Assembly (NCBI RefSeq): GCF_018861065.1
Contig: NZ_JAHKQO010000036.1
Coordinates: 459,865 to 523,864 of the forward strand
Reading direction: 5' to 3'
DNA from: Paraglaciecola arctica
GTDB taxonomy: Bacteria > Pseudomonadota > Gammaproteobacteria > Enterobacterales > Alteromonadaceae
Length of the DNA stretch: 64,000 nt
Under the pieces are notes generated by a model. That model was not told where the DNA came from. It ran no database searches and worked only from the letters and a program-made list of their open reading frames with translations. The position numbers and the translations under genes are program-made. Position 1 is the first letter of the stretch; each line of letters begins with the position of its first letter. This document shows positions 8,456 to 17,889 of this stretch, one piece after another.

Positions 8456-9658
8456 ATGTCCCGAGTTTTGATAATTGGTGCCGGCGGAGTAGCCGCAGTG
8501 ACCATAAAAAAGTGTGCTCGTTTACCCGAGTTATTCGATGAAATTTATCTAGCAAGTCGCACTGTAGCTAAGTGTGAAGCACTACAGAAAGAAGTAGGAA
8601 TAGATAGAGTCAAAGGTGTTTTCGCAGTTGATGCCGATCATGCCAGTGAAGTGGTTGCAGTCATCAATCAGGTAAAACCTGATTTAGTTGTTAATTTGGC
8701 ACTACCTTATCAAGATTTAGCCATAATGGATGCCTGCTTAGAAACAGGTGTCGACTATTTGGATACTGCCAATTACGAACCCAAAGATGTGGCTAAATTT
8801 GAATACTCTTGGCAATGGGCTTATCAAGACAAATTTGAAAAAGCGGGCTTGATGGCACTACTAGGCAGTGGATTTGATCCAGGCGTTACTAATGTTTACA
8901 CGGCTTATGCGGCCAAACATTACTTCGACGAAATTCACTATCTCGATATAGTTGACTGTAACGGCGGCGACCATGGTCAAGCTTTTGCGACTAACTTCAA
9001 TCCAGAAATCAATATTCGTGAAATCACCCAACGTGGTCGTTTTTTCGAAGATGGCGAATGGAAAGAAACCGATCCGTTAAGTGTGCGTGAAGACCTTGAT
9101 TACCAGAATATAGGTATACGTGCTTCATATTTAATGTTCCACGAAGAATTGGAATCCATAGTTAAACACTTCCCGTCTCTTAAACGCGCGCGTTTTTGGA
9201 TGACATTTGGCGATGCTTACCTGACTCATCTAAAAGTTCTAGAAGGGATCGGCATGACCAGTATCGAGCCGATTAACTTCCAAGGTCAACAAATAGTCCC
9301 TCTGGAATTCTTAAAAGCCGTATTGCCCGATCCAGGCTCGTTGGCTGATGGATACACTGGGCAAACTTGTATCGGTACTTATATAACAGGCGTAAAAGAT
9401 GGCAAAGAAAAAACCATCTTTATTTATAACAACTGTGAACACGCTAAGTGTCATGAAGAAGTTGGCGCTCAAGCAGTATCATACACTACAGGCGTACCTG
9501 CCATGATAGGTGCATCTTTGATGTTAAATGGTACCTGGAAAAAGCCCGGTGTTTGGAACATGGAGCAATTTGACCCAGACCCATTTATGGATATGCTCAA
9601 CATCCATGGCTTGCCTTGGCATGTGATCGAGTGTGATTCGAGTCCATTTAAGAAGTAA
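8456..9658 (+). CDS. Carboxynorspermidine/carboxyspermidine synthase (saccharopine dehydrogenase family)
   Basis: This enzyme reductively condenses L-aspartate semialdehyde with a diamine (diaminopropane or putrescine) to carboxynorspermidine or carboxyspermidine, using NADPH. The 400 residues start MSRVLIIGAGGVAAVTIKK, a Rossmann loop, and continue as a saccharopine-dehydrogenase-like protein (GSGFDPGVTNVY; DCNGGDHGQAF). The next gene is the matching decarboxylase, which fixes the pathway assignment. AAGGAA-type ribosome-binding sequence is weak (AGGAACAC). Which diamine is used, and so whether the product is norspermidine or spermidine, is not visible. Confidence 0.92.
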   Translation: MSRVLIIGAGGVAAVTIKKCARLPELFDEIYLASRTVAKCEALQKEVGIDRVKGVFAVDADHASEVVAVINQVKPDLVVNLALPYQDLAIMDACLETGVDYLDTANYEPKDVAKFEYSWQWAYQDKFEKAGLMALLGSGFDPGVTNVYTAYAAKHYFDEIHYLDIVDCNGGDHGQAFATNFNPEINIREITQRGRFFEDGEWKETDPLSVREDLDYQNIGIRASYLMFHEELESIVKHFPSLKRARFWMTFGDAYLTHLKVLEGIGMTSIEPINFQGQQIVPLEFLKAVLPDPGSLADGYTGQTCIGTYITGVKDGKEKTIFIYNNCEHAKCHEEVGAQAVSYTTGVPAMIGASLMLNGTWKKPGVWNMEQFDPDPFMDMLNIHGLPWHVIECDSSPFKK

Positions 9659-9678
9659 TAGCTAGAAGTAAAGAAATT

Positions 9679-9741
9679 GATCCACAGAGCACGGAGAGAG
9701 AAAAGAAATAAGCATCTTTTCTTCCTCTGTGCTCTGTGATC
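9679..9741. repeat. Imperfect inverted repeat (possible dispersed element) between the polyamine genes
   Basis: GATCCACAGAGCACGGAG at the left and CTCTGTGCTCTGTGATC at the right form long imperfect arms around an A-rich centre. Similar CACAGAGCAC-type palindromes occur as dispersed intergenic repeats in many proteobacteria. In the transcript this would be a strong hairpin between the two polyamine genes. Confidence 0.55.
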
Positions 9742-9826
9742 ACTAGCTCGTCGCTAGAATATTAGAGAGACTTGGGAGTAATCTTCAAAGTCTTTATTCA
9801 TTTACGTTGATTAGATTACACCAACT

Positions 9827-10966
9827 ATGACAAACCCAATGCTAAACCCTGCTATACCTTCACCCTGTTATGTTTGTGAAGAAGCCAAACTCGAAGCTAA
9901 CTTACAACTTATGCAACGTGTGCAACAAGAAAGTGGTGTGGAGATTATTCTGGCACTCAAAGGTTTCTCTATGTGGTCTACCTTTGATTTAGTCGGCAAG
10001 TATTTACAAGGCTCAACCGCGAGTGCTGTATGGGAAGCTAGACTAGGAAAAGAAGAAATAGGCAAACAGGTACATGCTTTTTCACCGGCATTTAAACCCA
10101 CCGATATAGATCAATTAGTCGATTTAGTGGATCATATTTCGTTTAATAGTCTTGGTCAGTGGCAACGTTATAAACAACAGATTTTAAGCTCTAACGTTTC
10201 GCCCGGTATACGTCTTAATGTAGAGCATCGCGAAGCCGAAACTGAGCTGTACGACCCCAGTGCCCCGGGGTCACGTTTTGGTATTCTGGCCAAAGATTTA
10301 GCAGATGCCGATTTAAGCGGTATAGAAGGTTTTCATATTCATAATTTATGTGAATGTGACTCCTATGCCACCGAGCGAACTATTCTGGCTGCAGAAAAAA
10401 AATTCAGCCAATACTTTGCACAGCTCAAGTGGATCAACTTTGGCGGCGGGCATCTTATGACCAAACAAGGTTATGATCTTGAACACCTTATCGCGACACT
10501 AAAAGCATTTAAACAACGCCACCCCCACCTTAACGTGATTTTAGAGCCGGGCTCAGCTGTGGCTTGGCAAACAGGTTCTTTGGTCTGTGAAGTCATTGAT
10601 ATAGTCGAGAATCGCGATAAGATTGCGATAGTGGATATGTCTGCCACGGCCCACATGCCTGATGTTTTAGAAATGCCCTATCGTCCCGAAGTCACAGGGG
10701 CCGGCAAAGCCGGCGAAAAGGCCTTTACTTACAGATTTGGCGGCAACTCTTGTTTAACTGGCGACGCCATTGATTTATATAGTTTTGATCATGAACTACA
10801 AATTGGTGAACGAATAATATTTGAAGATATGATCCATTACACTATGGTCAAAACCACCTTCTTTAATGGTGTTGAGCATCCTTCCATCGGGTTAATCCGT
10901 AAAGATGGCCAATTTGAATTGGTGCGAAAGTTTGCATACCAAGACTTTAAGAACAAACTCTCTTAA
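9827..10966 (+). CDS. nspC: Carboxynorspermidine/carboxyspermidine decarboxylase
   Basis: This PLP enzyme of the alanine racemase/ornithine decarboxylase fold removes CO2 from carboxynorspermidine or carboxyspermidine to yield the triamine. Of 379 residues, LALKGFSMWSTF near residue 43 carries the PLP lysine, GIRLNVEHREAETELYDP is family-typical, and NFGGGHLMTK is the glycine-rich phosphate loop. EPGSAVAWQTG and CLTGDAID also follow the NspC pattern. It lies about 170 bases after the synthase and shares its direction, so the two probably form an operon interrupted by a palindromic repeat. Triamines of this pathway are linked to biofilm signalling in Vibrio; that link is only an analogy here. 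Confidence 0.93.
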   Translation: MTNPMLNPAIPSPCYVCEEAKLEANLQLMQRVQQESGVEIILALKGFSMWSTFDLVGKYLQGSTASAVWEARLGKEEIGKQVHAFSPAFKPTDIDQLVDLVDHISFNSLGQWQRYKQQILSSNVSPGIRLNVEHREAETELYDPSAPGSRFGILAKDLADADLSGIEGFHIHNLCECDSYATERTILAAEKKFSQYFAQLKWINFGGGHLMTKQGYDLEHLIATLKAFKQRHPHLNVILEPGSAVAWQTGSLVCEVIDIVENRDKIAIVDMSATAHMPDVLEMPYRPEVTGAGKAGEKAFTYRFGGNSCLTGDAIDLYSFDHELQIGERIIFEDMIHYTMVKTTFFNGVEHPSIGLIRKDGQFELVRKFAYQDFKNKLS

Positions 10967-11000
10967 ATGTCGTCAAAACCACTCTTTTTGTAAAACAGGC

Positions 11001-11058
11001 TTGACATAAGAGCTTCTTAGGTTGATACTCACCTCAAAAGTAAAGCTTATTTTACTTT
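11001..11058 (+). promoter_or_regulatory. Sigma-70 promoter plus candidate operator for the membrane protein/XRE pair
   Basis: A perfect TTGACA (11001-11006) and GATACT (11024-11029) are separated by 17 bp. Just downstream, AAAGTAAA (11037-11044) and TTTACTTT (11051-11058) form a perfect 8-bp inverted repeat with a 6-base centre. That position would let a repressor, plausibly the XRE protein encoded at 11495, block initiation. Confidence 0.6.
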
Positions 11059-11078
11059 ATGACTTAGGAGTTTGACTT

Positions 11079-11498
11079 ATGAATGAGATTAAACACAACG
11101 AATTACACTGCTCACAACAAAAAACTGGGGTTAAACATCTAGCAATTTGGACCCTTGCTTGGGTACTGAGCACAGCATTTTTGAGATTTGGAGCTGAATA
11201 TATTTGGGACTATCAACTGGCTTATTCTGCTATTGCTTTAATGACGCATCTAGCGATAGGAATCATGATGATTTTGGTGAATGTGAAACACTTAGCCAAC
11301 CTTGACGAGTTACAGCGTAAAGTCACCATGGATGCGCTGGGTATCACCTTGGGAGTAGGATTGATTGCAGGTATCGCCTATGAGCAATTAGAAGATATTA
11401 AACTCATCACCTTCGAACCAGAAATCAATCACCTCATTATGCTCATGGCAGTGACTTATATCATTAGTATTGTGTTTGGTAATAGGAAGTATCAATGA
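11079..11498 (+). CDS. Four-helix membrane protein paired with an XRE regulator
   Basis: This 139-residue inner-membrane protein has about four hydrophobic helices: near residues 20-38, 48-70, 88-105 and 118-135. Between helices two and three is the polar loop NLDELQRKVTMDALG. This small family commonly sits next to a short Cro/CI-like regulator, as here, where the stop overlaps the regulator's ATG. TAGGAG precedes the ATG. The function is not known to me; a regulated stress or transport accessory role is only a guess. Confidence 0.8.
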   Translation: MNEIKHNELHCSQQKTGVKHLAIWTLAWVLSTAFLRFGAEYIWDYQLAYSAIALMTHLAIGIMMILVNVKHLANLDELQRKVTMDALGITLGVGLIAGIAYEQLEDIKLITFEPEINHLIMLMAVTYIISIVFGNRKYQ

Positions 11499-11692
11499 AA
11501 AATCGCTTAAAGGTTCTCAGAGCTGAACGCGACTGGACCCAAGCTGACTTAGCAAATGCATTGGCTGTATCGAGACAAACCGCCAATGCTATCGAAAAAG
11601 GTAAGTTCGATCCCAGTTTACCTTTGGCAATCAAAATAGCGCGACTATTTAATTTGACTGTTGAAGAGATATTTATTGTGGATGTAGATTGA
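11495..11692 (+). CDS. Short XRE-family transcriptional regulator
   Basis: At 65 residues it is essentially one Cro/CI helix-turn-helix domain (KVLRAERDWTQADLANALAV then SRQTANAIEKGKFDPSLPLA). It ends TVEEIFIVDVD, like the YgzD/PH0061-type stand-alone regulators. ATGA overlap with the preceding membrane gene shows coupled expression. It probably autoregulates through the inverted repeat at 11037-11058, which is an inference. It overlaps no other supported gene. Confidence 0.9.
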   Translation: MKNRLKVLRAERDWTQADLANALAVSRQTANAIEKGKFDPSLPLAIKIARLFNLTVEEIFIVDVD

Positions 11693-11766
11693 TAAACAAT
11701 ACGGTCTATTGAAATCATTACCATACGCATCTAGTGATATTTTCACTCTGAAACGTTCGTGTCATA

Positions 11767-11830
11767 AAATCTGAACTCAAAACAAGCCAAGCATTTTCCG
11801 CTCGCTATATTTCGAGTTCAGATTTCTTTT
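11767..11830. terminator. Bidirectional terminator between convergent genes
   Basis: AAATCTGAACTC (11767-11778) and GAGTTCAGATTT (11814-11825) are perfect 12-bp arms around a 35-base loop. CTTTTATT follows on the plus strand. It sits between the convergent XRE and serine-hydrolase genes. The long loop lowers certainty. Confidence 0.5.
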
Positions 11831-11831
11831 A

Positions 11832-13688
11832 TTACAAGGCTTTTGCAGCAGACAGTTTTTTCAACATATCTTTGGCGTTTTGATTATCCCCATTGATAGT
11901 TAGGGACTTATTGTAGTTCTCGATTGCCAACTGGGTATTTCCTTTGGTCATATAACCTTCAGCTAAACTATCAAAGGCATTGGCATCATTTGGGTATAAG
12001 GCAACATACACACTAAAATAATTTATCGCTGCTTTAACATCCTTTTTAGCAAGGGCCGTGTACCCAGCATTATTTAGAGTATTAGACGACAGCATCCTAG
12101 AATTGGGATACAGCTTTTGCCACTCTTTATAGGCTTTGATACTTTGCTCTACATCTTGATTTTCAGCCACTTCGAAAGGAAGTTGTTCACCGTCACGTAG
12201 TTTCCGCATCGCATAGTCTTGCAAACTTGTTCCTGGTCGAAACACAGTTAAATAGGCTTGTTGGTCAGCGGGATTAATTTCAAGGCCAACAATGTTTGGG
12301 TGCGCATCTAACGCGAACTTATTGTTTTCTTTGTAATACATTTCACCGGTAAATTGCCCACCACCAATTTGTAGTGGATTGTGGTAAATCAATTTATCTT
12401 GTTGTTGGCTTATAGTCACAATTTGATCCGCTGGTGATAGGTATCTACCAGTCATTTTTTCAGCTAACACCTTAGATACTGACTGTTCACTAGGCGTAAT
12501 GGGTTGAGTCCAGTGTAGATTTTTAACCACACTTTCAATCAACATGTTGATAGCTGGGTTGCGGGTACGAGTCGTTGCATTAATAAATATCATAATACCT
12601 TTTCCGCCCTCCATGGTGGCCATAACATGGCCACCGGTTCCGGTATTAGAGCCACCATGAGAAAACCAGTCTAAATTGCCTTGAGCCTCAAAGCGCATCC
12701 AACCTGCACTCCATCCCCCGGTTACTTTAATAGTTTGAATTTCTGTGGTTTGTGTCGCCACCCAGTTTGATATGACCTTGGTAGGTTTGCCGGCCAATGC
12801 TTTTTGATACTCAATAGTCAACTTAGCCATATCCAAAGGGGTGCTCCACATGCCTGAAGGTGCAATTTGTGGACAAATAGGAATACCGTCGCGGATCACC
12901 TTTTGGTCTATATCGTGGACCTTGGCAAGGTTAGTTAAAAACTTATCTTGCCCGTTTTGATACATAGTAGTGTGCTGCATATTCAAAGGAGCAAATAACA
13001 TTTCCTCTGCCAGTTGCGCCAGTGGCTTACCCGTTAAGTCTTCCAAGGCGACTTGCACGATGACATATCCGCCGCCGCTGTAATTCCAATTTGTTTCAGG
13101 CTCAAAATCTATAGAGATTGGCGACTTGTATCGAGGTAGTTTAATGCCATTTAAACTTTCGATTAGAGTAGGGATATCGTCACCTAAGTGAAAATCAGCA
13201 AATCCACCTTGGGTCATACCTGCAGTGTGAGACAGCAAATTTCGAAAGGTGACGGATTGGTTTTTAGTCAAATCAGACGCTGCTATTTTCCAACGTTTAA
13301 GATAGGTATTAACAGGTGCGTCCAGGTCAAGTTTGCCCTGCTGCGCCAACATCATAACTAAGGTAGCAGTGACGGGTTTGGATATAGACGCAGTTGAAAA
13401 AGCCGTTTGTTTATCAATTTTATGCTGAGTACCGTTTTCTTTTAAGCCCGCAACTTGGCTGAATACCACTTGATAATCATCGACAACGGCCATGCTTAAA
13501 CCTGTCACCTTTGCCTGTTGAATAAAACTGTCGTAATCGAAAGTAGTATTATTTGGTCCGCTAACTTTTGACAATAGAGCGCTATAGTCTTGACCTAAGT
13601 TAGCGGCATACAATAAGTTGGATAAACCAAAAAACAAACCCAAACTGCATAGCTGTAACAATCTTTTTCTTGAACTAATAATCTTCAT
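11832..13688 (-). CDS. Exported serine hydrolase (beta-lactamase class C fold) with C-terminal TPRs
   Basis: This is a penicillin-binding-protein-like hydrolase, probably periplasmic. Residues 1-29 form a signal peptide (LLQLCSLGLFFGLSNLLYAA). The catalytic S101-I-S-K104 lies in STASISKPVTA. NYSGGGY supplies a tyrosine-containing second motif and WFSHGGSNTG the HGG third motif. After about residue 410 comes a linker/beta domain, and the last ~100 residues read as TPRs (YPNDANAFDSLAEGYMTKGN). Of 618 residues, the catalytic part is of normal length. The substrate is unknown: esterase, D-aminopeptidase or peptidase are all possible. It is divergent from the LytS-like kinase gene. Confidence 0.9.
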   Translation of the reverse strand: MKIISSRKRLLQLCSLGLFFGLSNLLYAANLGQDYSALLSKVSGPNNTTFDYDSFIQQAKVTGLSMAVVDDYQVVFSQVAGLKENGTQHKIDKQTAFSTASISKPVTATLVMMLAQQGKLDLDAPVNTYLKRWKIAASDLTKNQSVTFRNLLSHTAGMTQGGFADFHLGDDIPTLIESLNGIKLPRYKSPISIDFEPETNWNYSGGGYVIVQVALEDLTGKPLAQLAEEMLFAPLNMQHTTMYQNGQDKFLTNLAKVHDIDQKVIRDGIPICPQIAPSGMWSTPLDMAKLTIEYQKALAGKPTKVISNWVATQTTEIQTIKVTGGWSAGWMRFEAQGNLDWFSHGGSNTGTGGHVMATMEGGKGIMIFINATTRTRNPAINMLIESVVKNLHWTQPITPSEQSVSKVLAEKMTGRYLSPADQIVTISQQQDKLIYHNPLQIGGGQFTGEMYYKENNKFALDAHPNIVGLEINPADQQAYLTVFRPGTSLQDYAMRKLRDGEQLPFEVAENQDVEQSIKAYKEWQKLYPNSRMLSSNTLNNAGYTALAKKDVKAAINYFSVYVALYPNDANAFDSLAEGYMTKGNTQLAIENYNKSLTINGDNQNAKDMLKKLSAAKAL

Positions 13689-13838
13689 AGAATTTTTCCC
13701 GCAGTATATAAAGTGCCTTTATACTGCGAAAAGTTAGACTGCTTTGCAGCGAGTTTTGCATCAACTGCTCGTCTAATACGTGAACGACTCTGACGTCACC
13801 TTTGCACCTTGGTATGATATCTAAAAGGGAGAATCACC

Positions 13839-15590
13839 GTGCGTTTACCGTTATTTATTTCCATACTGATATCTTGCGTTTTTATTCAGGTGGCCTGTGC
13901 CAAAGAGCCTGAGATAATCGTCAGTGACACTTATTATTTATTAATTGATGACCAGATTGATCATTCAAAACCAGAAATTGATCGTAGCCAGTGGCAAAGC
14001 AATCATTTTAACGGTATTCCGTTATCTGAAAGAAACATGTGGGTACAAGTCGATTTCAAAATAGACACTGTTGCCAAACAGCCGCTGGGTTTGCTAGTGA
14101 GTATATTAGGCGCTTTTGACGCCTATTGGGACGGAGAGTTTATCGCTAGCAATGGTGTTGTAGGTCAAGATAAGCAGAGTGAAACTCCAGGCCTAATAGA
14201 CAAAATCATATTATTACCAACTCATTTAACTGAAGTGGGCACCCACACACTTAGCTTAAGAATATCTGCTCATCACAATCCAAAAACGCTTTTGCATGGA
14301 TCCTTTTGGAGTTTGGTGAGCGAATACGAAAGTCTAGTACAATTACCTTACAAGCAAGCGAGTCGGCCTATGGTCATGTCTGGTGCTTTATTATTAATCG
14401 CACTTTATTCATTATTTGTTTATTGCAAATCGTTTAAGCAACCCAGCTATGCCATTTTTAGCTTGTTATGTTTATCTATTTTGGCACTAACCTTTGCTGA
14501 ATCATGGCGGGGTTTATGGCCCTACACTTACGATTGGCAGATTCCACGCTTAATAGTAGTGTTGGGAATGTCTTGGTTAATATCGCTATTACTCAGTTTG
14601 TTTTTCGCGTGGTTTTTTCAGTTCAAGTCAATGACTCGAGCTGCCTGGATTAGTATTACTTGGGTATCTCAATTGATAATCTTGTTGTGGCTCGACGGCT
14701 ATGATAACCGCAGTCTTTACGTGTTTTTAATTGGTGTAATGACTAGTAGTGGCATTTGTTTACATGCGCTCTTACAAAAGCAAGAAAACGCACTATTGAT
14801 GTTAGGTGGCATGCTACTTTTTATCGCGCCTATTACAATCAATACGTATTCATATATGGATCAGTATTTTTTCGTATCATTTGCCGCCTTAATAAGCTTA
14901 ATGTTATACACATTAGCGAAAACGATGCACAGCAAACAACAACTACTAATACGAAGCCAGATAAACGCAAGCCGTTTAGAACTTGAACTGATCAAGCGCA
15001 ACCTACAACCGCACTTTATCTTAAATACCTTAACGGCAATTGAAGAATGGATTGAAGACTCCCCTAAAACCGCAGTTAAATTTATTCAAGCATTGGCTGA
15101 CGAATTCCGATTTATGGCACATATGTCGGCAAAGCCAATAATTCAAATCAAAGACGAGATAGCTTTATGTCAATCTCACCTTAAAGTTATGGGATATCGC
15201 ACCAACATACAATTTTCAATGACTTGCAGAATCCAACAAAAAGAGGCCAGCGTACCTCCAGGAGTGGTGCTCACTTTGCTTGAAAATGCGCTATCTCATA
15301 ACCTTTATCAACAAGGCGAAGTTGTTTTTAGTTTGCAGCAAAATATTATTGCCGACAAGTCAATGCAACAGCTTACATTCATTGCTCCTATTACCCAAAA
15401 GTCATCAGAAAAAGGGATTAATCTGGGTATTGGCAGCAAGTATATCGAAGCACGTTTAGCAGAAAGTTTTGCGAACAACTGGAAAATGAAAAGTCAGCTT
15501 GGTAATAATAATTGGCAAGTCACACTCACCTTTCCGCTTTCAAAGGTCCCTCCTAATGAACTGGTTTCATTGGAGGTCAACCACATATGA
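13839..15590 (+). CDS. LytS/YpdA-type membrane sensor histidine kinase
   Basis: This 583-residue kinase starts at GTG 13839. It has a signal peptide, then a periplasmic beta-rich sensor domain to about residue 175. Seven or so membrane helices (7TMR-like) follow to about 365, then a cytoplasmic His_kinase domain with phospho-acceptor motif LIKRNLQPHFILNTL. The ATPase half is seen in VVLTLLENALSHN (N-box), and the glycine box is abbreviated (GINLGIGSKYI). The next gene overlaps by ATGA and encodes its LytTR partner. The sensor arrangement resembles the 7TM-DISM/LytS kinases, whose ligands are mostly unknown. Confidence 0.88.
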   Translation: MRLPLFISILISCVFIQVACAKEPEIIVSDTYYLLIDDQIDHSKPEIDRSQWQSNHFNGIPLSERNMWVQVDFKIDTVAKQPLGLLVSILGAFDAYWDGEFIASNGVVGQDKQSETPGLIDKIILLPTHLTEVGTHTLSLRISAHHNPKTLLHGSFWSLVSEYESLVQLPYKQASRPMVMSGALLLIALYSLFVYCKSFKQPSYAIFSLLCLSILALTFAESWRGLWPYTYDWQIPRLIVVLGMSWLISLLLSLFFAWFFQFKSMTRAAWISITWVSQLIILLWLDGYDNRSLYVFLIGVMTSSGICLHALLQKQENALLMLGGMLLFIAPITINTYSYMDQYFFVSFAALISLMLYTLAKTMHSKQQLLIRSQINASRLELELIKRNLQPHFILNTLTAIEEWIEDSPKTAVKFIQALADEFRFMAHMSAKPIIQIKDEIALCQSHLKVMGYRTNIQFSMTCRIQQKEASVPPGVVLTLLENALSHNLYQQGEVVFSLQQNIIADKSMQQLTFIAPITQKSSEKGINLGIGSKYIEARLAESFANNWKMKSQLGNNNWQVTLTFPLSKVPPNELVSLEVNHI

Positions 15591-16276
15591 AAAGTATCGT
15601 GATTGTCGAAGATGAATATATGGTTGCCAAACGTCTCAAACGTTTTGTAGAGCAAGCCTTTAGTCAACAACCAATTAAGATCAAGACCTGTCATTCACTG
15701 GATGATGCCGCCGATTATTTAGCTGAGCACCCAATAGACTTGTTATTCTTAGATTTAAACCTACAAGGACAAGATGGTTTTACACTCCTCAAACAACAAC
15801 TCAGTCAAAGTTTTCATACCATAGTAGTATCTGCCAACTCAGATCGCGCGATCGAAGCGTTTGAGATTGGAGTGCTAGATTTTGTAGCTAAACCTTTCAC
15901 CCAAGAGCGTATTCAAAAAGCCGCAGATAGACTGCAACAACAGCAAGGGCAGAGCAAATATCTAACCTACAAACGTTTAGGAAAAATACAATTATTGGCC
16001 ATTAGCGAAGTTTTATATCTTAAAGCTGACGGCCATTATTGTGAAGTTTACCAGCAAAACCAACAAAGCTTTTTACACGACAAAAGTTTAGATAAACTAC
16101 TCAATCTACTACCCGACGATTTCATCCGTATTCATCGTTCTTATGCGGTATCAGTGGCTGCGATTCAATCTATTGAAGCTGAAGAAGGAAGTAAATACTG
16201 GCTAACCTTAACAAGCGGAGTCCGCTTGCCTTTGGGGCGGACAAAAGTACGGGATGTTAAAGCCAGATTAATATAA
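15587..16276 (+). CDS. LytTR-family response regulator
   Basis: This is the cytoplasmic partner of the preceding kinase. Residues 1-118 form a receiver domain: VEDEY acid pocket, DLLFLDLNLQGQDG with the phospho-acceptor Asp, and a VAKPF lysine turn. The C-terminal ~100 residues are a LytTR DNA-binding domain (ISEVLYLKADGHYCEVY; FIRIHRSYAV; LPLGRTK). The 229-residue length is normal. The ATG overlaps the kinase stop. Adjacent M28 peptidase or serine-hydrolase genes are possible targets, but no LytTR direct-repeat site was identified. Confidence 0.93.
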   Translation: MKSIVIVEDEYMVAKRLKRFVEQAFSQQPIKIKTCHSLDDAADYLAEHPIDLLFLDLNLQGQDGFTLLKQQLSQSFHTIVVSANSDRAIEAFEIGVLDFVAKPFTQERIQKAADRLQQQQGQSKYLTYKRLGKIQLLAISEVLYLKADGHYCEVYQQNQQSFLHDKSLDKLLNLLPDDFIRIHRSYAVSVAAIQSIEAEEGSKYWLTLTSGVRLPLGRTKVRDVKARLI

Positions 16277-16373
16277 CACTTATACAAACCACCAAGTCAG
16301 ACTCGCTATAATTGAGTGACGGACTGGAAGTGATTGCGTATCATCAAAACAAAAATACTAAAACGGAGTTCCG

Positions 16374-17780
16374 ATGAAAATAACAAAAATAATGGCTGTG
16401 GCCGCATTTTTATTCACTGCACCAACAATTGCCAGCAGTGAGATTATCCCCGTTTCGAAAGAAACTAAAGAGATGGCAGCAAGTTTACGTGATATAGCTA
16501 TCAAAGATGACAACGCATACGAATTATTGAAATCACTGACTACTGAAGTCGGCGCACGTCATCCCGGCACCCCAGGTGAAAAAGCGGGTATCGAATGGGG
16601 TGTTAAACAACTGCAAGCATTGGGATTCGATAAAGTATATACCGAAGATGTAAAAATGAACGGCTGGATTCGCCTTGTTGAAACCGCAGAGATTCTTGTA
16701 CCTTCCTATCAAAAGATGATTATCACTGCACTTGGCCGTTCAAAATCAACACCCGAAGGAGGCCTAGAAGCACAGATAGTGCATTTCGAAAGCTACGCTG
16801 ATCTCGAAAAAACCGCTGACGGAAGTTTAAAAGGAAAAATAGCGTTTATCAGTAATCGTATGGAACGACTTAAAAACGGCGGGGGTTATGGCCCTGCTAA
16901 TATTGCTCGCTCCAAAGGTCATGAGTTGGCGGCCCAAAAAGGAGCAGAAGCGTTACTTATCCGATCGATTGGCACTGACGACCACCGTAACCCGCATACA
17001 GGAGCAACCAACGTGGCAATGGGTTATACGAAGGTGCCAGCAGTGGCATTATCTAACCCTGACGCAGATCAGTTAGTACGATTAATCGCTTATGGTCACC
17101 ACCCTAAAATCCGCCTAAATATTCAAACTAAAGATTTAGGTGCCATAGTCACCAAAAACGTCATTGGAGAGATTACTGGACGTGAGTTACCTGAAGAAAT
17201 AGTGGTGATTGGTGGACATTTAGATAGCTGGGACTTAGGTACAGGGGCAGTAGACGATGGTGCCGGAGTCACCATTGCAATGGCTACTGGGGCATTGATC
17301 AAAAACAACACTAAAATGCGCCCTAGGCGAACCATTCGTGTCATCCTTTGGGGAGCAGAAGAACTAGGCTTAATCGGCGCGAGAGCTTATGCCAAAGCCA
17401 GAAAAGCTGATGGCACTATAGCAAAACATATTATTGGTTCAGAATCAGACTTTGGCGCTGGCCCAGTTTATGGGTTGCAATCATCAGATAACATTTCTAC
17501 AAATGCAATTCACGTAATCGACACTATGGCTGGAATCATGGGTGAACTCGGTGTCACCCGTCGCAGCGGGAACACCAGTGGTGGACCAGATATGATCCCG
17601 CTAGCAGTGTTGGGCGTACCCGCGGTGAATCTGATGCAAGACGGTACTGATTACTTTGACTTACATCACACCCCAGACGATACCTTTGATAAGGTAAATC
17701 CAAAGCATATGCGCCAAAATGTAGCTGCATGGTCTGTGTTTGCTTATATTGCTGCTGAATGGCCAGGTTCTTTTAAATAA
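16374..17780 (+). CDS. Secreted M28-family metallopeptidase (carboxypeptidase Q-like)
   Basis: This zinc aminopeptidase/carboxypeptidase is exported by a signal peptide at residues 1-21 (ending TIASS). A PA-type insert lies between about residues 120 and 260. Metal ligands are seen in GGHLDSWDLGTGAVDDGAG (His and bridging Asp), WGAEELGLIGARAY (catalytic and metal Glu), ESDFGAG (Asp) and YFDLHHTPDDT (His). At 468 residues it matches the plasma glutamate carboxypeptidase-like group. GGAG precedes the ATG. It probably digests small peptides in the periplasm or outside. It stands alone and ends at a clear hairpin. Confidence 0.92.
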   Translation: MKITKIMAVAAFLFTAPTIASSEIIPVSKETKEMAASLRDIAIKDDNAYELLKSLTTEVGARHPGTPGEKAGIEWGVKQLQALGFDKVYTEDVKMNGWIRLVETAEILVPSYQKMIITALGRSKSTPEGGLEAQIVHFESYADLEKTADGSLKGKIAFISNRMERLKNGGGYGPANIARSKGHELAAQKGAEALLIRSIGTDDHRNPHTGATNVAMGYTKVPAVALSNPDADQLVRLIAYGHHPKIRLNIQTKDLGAIVTKNVIGEITGRELPEEIVVIGGHLDSWDLGTGAVDDGAGVTIAMATGALIKNNTKMRPRRTIRVILWGAEELGLIGARAYAKARKADGTIAKHIIGSESDFGAGPVYGLQSSDNISTNAIHVIDTMAGIMGELGVTRRSGNTSGGPDMIPLAVLGVPAVNLMQDGTDYFDLHHTPDDTFDKVNPKHMRQNVAAWSVFAYIAAEWPGSFK

Positions 17781-17827
17781 AGTACATAGTCTCTTTGAGT
17801 GTAATAATGGTACTAACTATTTAACTT

Positions 17828-17858
17828 TGGTGTGATGGGGCATAGCCCTATCACACCA
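17828..17858. terminator. Hairpin between convergent peptidase and MFS genes
   Basis: TGGTGTGATGGGGC and GCCCTATCACACCA pair as 14-base arms with one mismatch and a short loop. It is placed between two convergent stop codons. No long T tract is present, so it may act as a weak bidirectional terminator. Confidence 0.6.
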
Positions 17859-17889
17859 ATATTCTATGCCTCGAATCGAAACCATGGAT

